Positions 13,837 through 18,259 of a stretch of 18,259 bases of DNA are shown one piece after another (position 1 is the first letter of the stretch; every line of letters begins with the position of its first letter). Location of the stretch: NCBI GenBank assembly GCA_014239505.1, contig JAAZYT010000081.1, positions 1 to 18,259 on the forward strand, in the 5' to 3' direction. The notes beneath the pieces are model-generated. The model was not told where the DNA came from and searched no databases. It worked only from the letters and a program-made list of their open reading frames with translations. This stretch comes from Fidelibacterota bacterium (GTDB lineage: Bacteria > Fidelibacterota > Marinisomatia > Marinisomatales > TCS55). A program made the translations under genes and the position numbers.

Positions 13837-15384
13837 TTATTTATATGTTTTATGATCTATTTCAAAATAATTTTTAGTCATTTTCTTCAAAACTCCTGAT
13901 AACAATATTATTGATATCAAGTTTGGAAACGTCATAAATCCTAAAGCTGCATCACCAAAAGACCAAATAGCTTCAAGGCTAGCTATTGCGCCAACAAAAA
14001 CAAATAATATGTAGAAAGATCTATAAACTGGGATTGCTCGATCACCAAATAAGTATTCAGTAGCTCTATCTCCATAAAATGACCAACTAATCACTGTTGA
14101 GATAGCAAATAATAATACTCCTAAAGTTATAATCTTATCACCAAAAGGAAAGAGCCAAGCTAGCCCATTTTTAAAAGCTAAAGACGTTAGTAAGCTACCA
14201 TTTAATAGGTCTCCAGTAAAAGTTGGATCTATCCGAGTTGTGTAAAATTCTGTATGAAACCATGTACCAGTGACAATTATAGTCAAGCCAGTTAAAGTGC
14301 AAATAATTATTGTATCAATAAATGGCTCTAGTAAAGCAACAACTCCCTCACGAACTGGATATTCTGTTTTTGCGGTTGAATGTGCAATCGGAGCACTTCC
14401 TTGACCAGCTTCATTAGAATAAAGACCTCTTTTAACACCCCAAAGCATTGTATTCATAATAACTAATAGAGTACCACCAGCAACACCTCCAACTGCAGCA
14501 GGTGGATTAAAAGCCATTGAAAATATTTTTGCAAAACTACTTGGAATTTCTGTGATATTTGCAAAAACAATTAACATTGCAGCAGTAAAATAAATTGCAG
14601 CCATAAATGGAGCTAAATATGATGTGACGTTTCCTATTCTTTTTATTCCACCAATAATAACGAGGCCAGAAATACCTGCAATTAAGATTCCATTAATAAT
14701 TTGTTGAATTGAGACACTATACCAATCAGTAAGTTGATGCTTTATAGTTAGCCAATGTTCTGCACCCACAACTTGAGAAACTTCTGAGTAGATTTGATCA
14801 GATAAAGTAAATGACTGTATAGCATTTCCTGTGGCAAAAGAACATATAACAGCAAAACAAGCAAAAATTATTGCTAACCAACGCCATTTTATTCCCAATC
14901 CTTTTTCAATAGTGTACATTGGTCCACCTGCAGTCATACCTTTACTATCAAAATCTCTGTATTCAACTGCTAGAGTACATTCAGCAAACTTTAATGCTGA
15001 TCCAAAAAATGCTGTAATCCACATCCAAAATAATGCTCCAGGTCCACCATAATAAATTGCAGTAGCTACTCCAGCAATATTACCAATTCCTACAGTTGCA
15101 GAAAGTGCCGTTGTAAGAGCTTGAAAATGATTTAAATCACCAGGCTCATTTGGATTGTCATAATCACCTCTAGTTACTTTTAAACCATGTTTTAAGTATT
15201 TAATCTGAGGAAAACCTAGAATAATAGTGGTATAAATTCCGGTTCCTAATAAAGCTATGACCATAAGTGGCACTAAGCTAAATGAGGGGAAAGACCAAAT
15301 ACCTTCAAAAAACTCAACACCAAACAAAAGGAGTAAAAGTCCAATAACGCCAAAAAATAGAATAGCATTTGTTTTTTTATTCAT
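13837..15384 (-). CDS. AGCS-family sodium:amino-acid (alanine/glycine) symporter
   Basis: The 515-residue protein has about eleven hydrophobic helices and the AGCS signatures: TVGIGNIAGVATAIYYGGPG (97-116), FWMWITAFFGSALKFAECTL (119-138), TAGGPMYTIEKGLG (151-164) and GVKRGLYSNEAGQGSAPIAH (316-335). These loops form the substrate and sodium sites. The family imports alanine, glycine or related amino acids by sodium symport, which suits a saline habitat; the exact substrate cannot be read from sequence. The upstream HTH-PAS gene ends 27 bases before its start, so it is likely co-transcribed with and perhaps regulated by that protein. An antisense frame at 14831-15052 is a shadow of this gene. 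Confidence 0.95.
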   Translation of the reverse strand: MNKKTNAILFFGVIGLLLLLFGVEFFEGIWSFPSFSLVPLMVIALLGTGIYTTIILGFPQIKYLKHGLKVTRGDYDNPNEPGDLNHFQALTTALSATVGIGNIAGVATAIYYGGPGALFWMWITAFFGSALKFAECTLAVEYRDFDSKGMTAGGPMYTIEKGLGIKWRWLAIIFACFAVICSFATGNAIQSFTLSDQIYSEVSQVVGAEHWLTIKHQLTDWYSVSIQQIINGILIAGISGLVIIGGIKRIGNVTSYLAPFMAAIYFTAAMLIVFANITEIPSSFAKIFSMAFNPPAAVGGVAGGTLLVIMNTMLWGVKRGLYSNEAGQGSAPIAHSTAKTEYPVREGVVALLEPFIDTIIICTLTGLTIIVTGTWFHTEFYTTRIDPTFTGDLLNGSLLTSLAFKNGLAWLFPFGDKIITLGVLLFAISTVISWSFYGDRATEYLFGDRAIPVYRSFYILFVFVGAIASLEAIWSFGDAALGFMTFPNLISIILLSGVLKKMTKNYFEIDHKTYK

Positions 15385-15411
15385 TTATACAACATCCAAT
15401 CTTTAATTTAT

Positions 15412-16005
15412 TTATTCTGATTCAGAAAAAGCAGATTTAAATTTATTTTCAGTATAATCTATCCAAGAAATACCATAAATCTTTAATAGATGTCCATTTT
15501 TATGTTTTAATGTCCAACTTCCTTGATGAGTAGCTTCAGTTAAGCCACTAGGATACATACGATTTATGTATTCTTTTTCATTATGTATGATTTGAATTTT
15601 ACCAATAATATTATTCATTTTAATAGTTTCTTTTGCTGTATATCCAGTTAATTTTTCCCAATCGCCATCTATATGGATTAATTTGACAATTGGCTTACCA
15701 TTTTTTAATGAAAAAATGCCATCAGTAAAGCATTGAGCAGAAATTTTACTAATACTTTGCATCGCTTTGATATCTTTAATATTTTTATTTAACGATATTA
15801 AAACTTGACTTAGTGATTCAACAAGCTCCACATAATTAGTTGGTTTTTCTACTTGAAGTTTTATTGCAAATTTAGAAGGAATATTATTTGACCTTTTCCA
15901 ATTAGATATCGCTTGATTTGTCACTCCAAAATATTTTGCAATATCTTTTTGTCTACGCAACCGATGATGTTCATACATATAATCTAATAATTGATTGAAG
16001 TTCAT
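15412..16005 (-). CDS. HTH-PAS transcriptional regulator
   Basis: The 197-residue protein begins with a helix-turn-helix (about 18-45): RQKDIAKYFGVTNQAISNWK followed by RSNNIPSK, of the kind seen in phage CI/Cro-like and YdaS-like repressors. A helical connector (55-92) leads to a PAS-like domain (about 95-185): TDGIFSLKNGKPIVKLIHID, GDWEKLTGYTAKE, then the closing WTLKHKNGHLLKIYGISWID. This is a one-component architecture, with an input domain on a small DNA-binding module; the ligand or signal is unknown. AGGA (plus-strand TCCT at 16011-16014) precedes the start. An imperfect palindrome just upstream could be its own operator. It leads the minus-strand unit with the symporter and phosphatase and is divergent from rnhB. 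Confidence 0.8.
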   Translation of the reverse strand: MNFNQLLDYMYEHHRLRRQKDIAKYFGVTNQAISNWKRSNNIPSKFAIKLQVEKPTNYVELVESLSQVLISLNKNIKDIKAMQSISKISAQCFTDGIFSLKNGKPIVKLIHIDGDWEKLTGYTAKETIKMNNIIGKIQIIHNEKEYINRMYPSGLTEATHQGSWTLKHKNGHLLKIYGISWIDYTENKFKSAFSESE

Positions 16006-16018
16006 TATTTTCCTAATA

Positions 16019-16046
16019 ATTATACATGAAAGTAATAAAACGTGTA
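16019..16046 (-). promoter_or_regulatory. Candidate promoter and operator upstream of the HTH-PAS gene
   Basis: On the minus strand TATAAT occupies 16024-16019. An imperfect palindrome, TACATG (16023-16028) with CGTGTA (16041-16046), spans the spacer toward the -35 region, a suitable position for autoregulation. No good -35 hexamer is visible, and the predicted start would leave a leader of only about seven bases, so the assignment is tentative. Confidence 0.3.
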
Positions 16047-16094
16047 CTTAATAAACAAATACGTAAATGAGAAAAAATATTATTCTTATTATTT

Positions 16095-16100
16095 TATAAT
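16095..16100 (+). promoter_or_regulatory. Possible -10 element for rnhB
   Basis: A perfect TATAAT lies 30 bases upstream of the rnhB ATG in the divergent gap. The sequence 17 bases upstream is a run of A with no TTGACA-like match, so only the -10 is supported. A+T-rich DNA makes such matches common. Confidence 0.3.
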
Positions 16101-16130
16101 TAGATTGGATTTATCGCTCATTAATAAAAA

Positions 16131-17069
16131 ATGATAAATACGAATAATATTATAGCTGGAGTCGATGAAGCAGGTAGAGGACCATTGGCTGGTCCTGTAG
16201 TAGCTGCGGCTGTTATTTTGCCAAAAAATCATTCAATCGAAGGATTAATTGATTCAAAAAAACTAACAGCAAAAAAAAGAGAAAAATTATACAAAGAAAT
16301 AACTAATATTTGTGATTATGGTATTGGAATTGTTTCACATCGAACAATTGACAAAATAAATGTACTACAGGCTACCTTTAAAGCTATGAGGGTTGCAATT
16401 TTAAATTTAAAACAAAAACCAGATAATACATTAATAGATGGTTATGGACTGCCTGATCAAGTTATAAAGAATGAAGGAGTAATAGGTGGTGATAATTTGA
16501 TAGAATGTATAAGTGCAGCTTCAATTATAGCTAAAGTTACTAGAGATGAACTTATGTTGAAGATTGATGATATATTTCCAGAATATGGTTTTGCTAAACA
16601 TAAAGGATATGGTACTAAAGCACATATGGAAAATCTTAATATCTATAAAGCTTGTCCTATTCATAGAAAAACATTTAGCCCTGTTAAAAAAAATATACCA
16701 AAAATGGAATGGTTAATATCAAAGGATAAGCTTAATAAATTAGCTGTACAATTAGTTAGTTTGCATTATTTAAATAAAAATTATACCATCGTTCATATAA
16801 ATTTTAATTTAAATGAAAAGATGCCTATTGATATAGTTCTTAAGAAAGATGAAATAAATGTATTTGTCAAAGTTATTTTATTATTGAAAAACACAAATAG
16901 AATGAATATTGAGAATCTGACGACTGATGAGTTAAAAAATATGAAATACGAAGCAAGTAAATTTAATCAAGAAAGTGATAGTACTCTTGAATCAAAATTT
17001 GAGATAGCTACTATATTTTTACAAAAAAATCCAATTATAGATATATATAATTTACAAAATGAAGACTAA
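16131..17069 (+). CDS. rnhB: Ribonuclease HII fused to a degenerate YraN (UPF0102)-like domain
   Basis: Residues 1 to about 190 are RNase HII: AGVDEAGRGPLAGPVVAAAV at the start with D12 and E13, D103 in TLIDGYG, D121 in GGDNLIE, then SAASIIAKVTRDELM and GYGTKAHMENL. The four acidic residues are all present and D103/D121 have the usual 18-residue spacing, so the enzyme should remove ribonucleotides from DNA. Typical RNase HII stops near 200 residues, but this protein runs to 312. Residues about 198-312 follow the YraN pattern (LNKLAVQLVSLHYLNKNYTI, then PIDIVLKKDEINVFVKVILL). The usual VFVEVKTR has become VFVKVILL, so the nuclease E-x-K is lost. rnhB and yraN are neighbours in many bacteria, making a fusion followed by decay plausible. 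There is no clear ribosome-binding site. Confidence 0.93.
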   Translation: MINTNNIIAGVDEAGRGPLAGPVVAAAVILPKNHSIEGLIDSKKLTAKKREKLYKEITNICDYGIGIVSHRTIDKINVLQATFKAMRVAILNLKQKPDNTLIDGYGLPDQVIKNEGVIGGDNLIECISAASIIAKVTRDELMLKIDDIFPEYGFAKHKGYGTKAHMENLNIYKACPIHRKTFSPVKKNIPKMEWLISKDKLNKLAVQLVSLHYLNKNYTIVHINFNLNEKMPIDIVLKKDEINVFVKVILLLKNTNRMNIENLTTDELKNMKYEASKFNQESDSTLESKFEIATIFLQKNPIIDIYNLQNED

Positions 17070-17097
17070 TGAATTATTTTCTTTATAAAGCGTGACT

Positions 17098-17103
17098 TAT
17101 AAT
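17098..17103 (+). promoter_or_regulatory. Possible -10 element for lepB
   Basis: A perfect TATAAT lies 14 bases before the lepB ATG in the 48-base gap after rnhB. No convincing -35 is visible, and the resulting leader would be very short. It may simply reflect base composition, with lepB read from the rnhB transcript. Confidence 0.25.
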
Positions 17104-17117
17104 TAAATTCTCAATCA

Positions 17118-18080
17118 ATGAATCCTAAAATATCTAAAATTGTTGAAGAAATACGTTCCCTTTTTATATTAGTTGTCATCGTTTTGACTTTAAAAGTAAC
17201 GATTTTCGAATTATATATTGTTCCAACTGGAAGTATGGAAAATACTATTATGACCGGTGATTTTCTAGCTGGAAATCGATTTGTTTATGGTATGCGTACT
17301 CCGGAATGGATAGGAATACCTTACACGGATTTAGGCTTTTATATACCTTCTTTAAAATTTCCTTCGTTTAAGGAGCCAAAAAGGGGAGATGTAATCATAT
17401 TTAAATTCCCAAGGGATATTAAGCAAAAGTATGTAAAAAGATGTGTAGCTGGGCCTGGTGACCTTTTGCAAATAATTGATAAGACTCTTTTTATTAATGG
17501 TCAGCCACAGGTTCTTCCAGAGAACGGTAAGTTTGTTATGTCACAATTATCCAAGTCTTTTTTACAGGAAGATATATTTTTAGGAAATCTAGGAAATAAA
17601 GATCATTTTAAAGCATTGAAAATGCCTCAGATTGGAGACGAGATTAAAATATCTCCTGAAAATGCTAAATTATTATTACATGTTATGTTACTAGACGGGC
17701 ACCAGCTAGAACTTGTAAATGGATCTAAAACATATACCTTTACTATGACTAGTCCTGATGAATTATATCGACGTAAAGGCAAACTTGAAGTCTTTAAACC
17801 TTACTTCCCTGAAGGAAATCTCCTAGTTCCCTGGTCAGACAATATTCCAAAAGGAAATTTACTTATTGATGGTAAATCTATTAACAATATGGAATTTTAT
17901 ACAGTTGAAAATGATTATTATTGGGCAATGGGAGATAATCGTGATGATAGTCTAGATTCTAGATATTGGGGTTTTGTTCCAAGATCACATATTATTGGAG
18001 AAGCATTATTCTCATATTTTTCATTAGATCTTAACACTTGGATTCCACGATTTAATAGAATTGGAACAATAATTCAATAG
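17118..18080 (+). CDS. lepB: Signal peptidase I
   Basis: The 320-residue protein has one N-terminal membrane anchor (about 12-34: IRSLFILVVIVLTLKVTIFE) followed by the type I signal peptidase boxes. These are IVPTGSMENTIMTGD with catalytic S39, KRGDVIIFKFP (88-98), YVKRCVAGPGD with the general-base lysine K107, and the C-terminal AMGDNRDDSLDSRYWGFVP. It cleaves signal peptides from exported proteins on the outer face of the inner membrane. A roughly 120-residue insertion between the K107 and GDNRDDS boxes makes it larger than minimal family members, as in many diderm bacteria. The window itself encodes likely substrates, such as the FecR-barrel protein and the exported protein just downstream. 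The gene starts 48 bases after rnhB, its usual kind of neighbour. Confidence 0.97.
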   Translation: MNPKISKIVEEIRSLFILVVIVLTLKVTIFELYIVPTGSMENTIMTGDFLAGNRFVYGMRTPEWIGIPYTDLGFYIPSLKFPSFKEPKRGDVIIFKFPRDIKQKYVKRCVAGPGDLLQIIDKTLFINGQPQVLPENGKFVMSQLSKSFLQEDIFLGNLGNKDHFKALKMPQIGDEIKISPENAKLLLHVMLLDGHQLELVNGSKTYTFTMTSPDELYRRKGKLEVFKPYFPEGNLLVPWSDNIPKGNLLIDGKSINNMEFYTVENDYYWAMGDNRDDSLDSRYWGFVPRSHIIGEALFSYFSLDLNTWIPRFNRIGTIIQ

Positions 18081-18137
18081 GACTTGACTAACAAAATTTC
18101 TAAAGCGTATTTTGAATTGTCAAAAGAAGCATATTAT

Positions 18138-18259
18138 ATGAAACACTTATTACTATTACATTTCTTTTTACTATCTGTTGCTAGTGCTCAGGAGCCAACT
18201 CCAGAGCAAGTAGCAATAATGCAGCAAGAAATGGCTTGTGCAGATGGAGATAAATCAAC
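18138..18259 (+). CDS. Start of a secreted protein of unknown function (3' end outside the window)
   Basis: The frame from the ATG at 18138 is open to the window edge and shows 40 complete residues. It begins with a short clear signal peptide, MKHLLLLHFFLLSVASA, cleavable after ASA, followed by QEPTPEQVAIMQQEMACADG. The mature part seen is acidic/Gln-rich and contains one Cys. A TTG at 18084 in the same frame would add 18 polar residues ahead of the hydrophobic stretch and spoil the signal peptide, so I prefer the ATG; AGAAG about ten bases before it is a weak ribosome-binding site. Too little is visible for a family call. Confidence 0.6.
   Translation, partial: MKHLLLLHFFLLSVASAQEPTPEQVAIMQQEMACADGDKS

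Noticed and set aside
14831..15052. Plus-strand frame antisense to the symporter gene
   Set aside because: It is a shadow of conserved transmembrane codons, with no independent support.
1..18259. CRISPR array, insertion sequence, tRNA or rRNA genes
   Set aside because: No regularly spaced direct repeats, transposase-like frames, cloverleaf or rRNA sequences were recognised on reading; a formal tRNA and repeat search was not possible.

Overview
The window is a strongly A+T-rich, gene-dense bacterial chromosome segment with short or overlapping gene junctions and almost no non-coding DNA. Outer-membrane-type proteins (a FecR/beta-barrel protein ending in Phe) point to a diderm. Streamlined A+T-rich coding, a Bacillus-type large SRP RNA, an AGCS sodium symporter and a likely selenoprotein would suit a marine bacterium of the FCB/Marinimicrobia kind. 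That placement is inference only; no rRNA or other decisive taxonomic marker is present.

Layout. (1) 1-394: the 3' end of a quinone-dependent D-lactate dehydrogenase. (2) 530-4304: a tight plus-strand cluster made of a FecR-domain/beta-barrel outer-membrane protein, a 44-residue single-span membrane protein, a SelW-like selenoprotein read through an in-frame TGA, an exported protein of unknown function, and a small charged coiled-coil-like protein. (3) 4451-4722: a large SRP RNA gene with an Alu domain, 18 nt upstream of the next operon. (4) 4741-11349: a run of housekeeping genes, dnaX, ybaB, recR, pgsA, pgpA, cinA, recA and recX, joined by overlaps or very short spacers up to a roughly 100-nt gap before recA. 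(5) 11387-13024: a degenerate PurL-like protein. (6) 13021-16005, minus strand: an HTH-PAS regulator, an AGCS sodium/amino-acid symporter and an inositol-monophosphatase-family enzyme. (7) 16131-18259, plus strand: RNase HII fused to a decayed YraN-like domain, signal peptidase I, and the start of a secreted protein.

How the genes work together. The central operon mixes replication and repair (clamp loader DnaX, RecR, RecA, RecX, YbaB), protein targeting (SRP RNA) and phosphatidylglycerol synthesis (PgsA then PgpA, consecutive steps). LepB and the SRP RNA belong to protein export. The minus-strand trio looks like a regulated uptake unit.

Most notable observations: a conventional gene caller would miss the selenoprotein at 2919-3152, which has a CxxU motif and a SECIS-like hairpin at the expected distance. 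A perfect 23-bp hairpin shaped like a bidirectional terminator lies inside recX codons just after recA. An A9 slippery run in dnaX would give a gamma-like short form. RNase HII carries a YraN domain that has lost its nuclease motif. The PurL-like protein lacks the first ATP-binding half-domain and the catalytic His.
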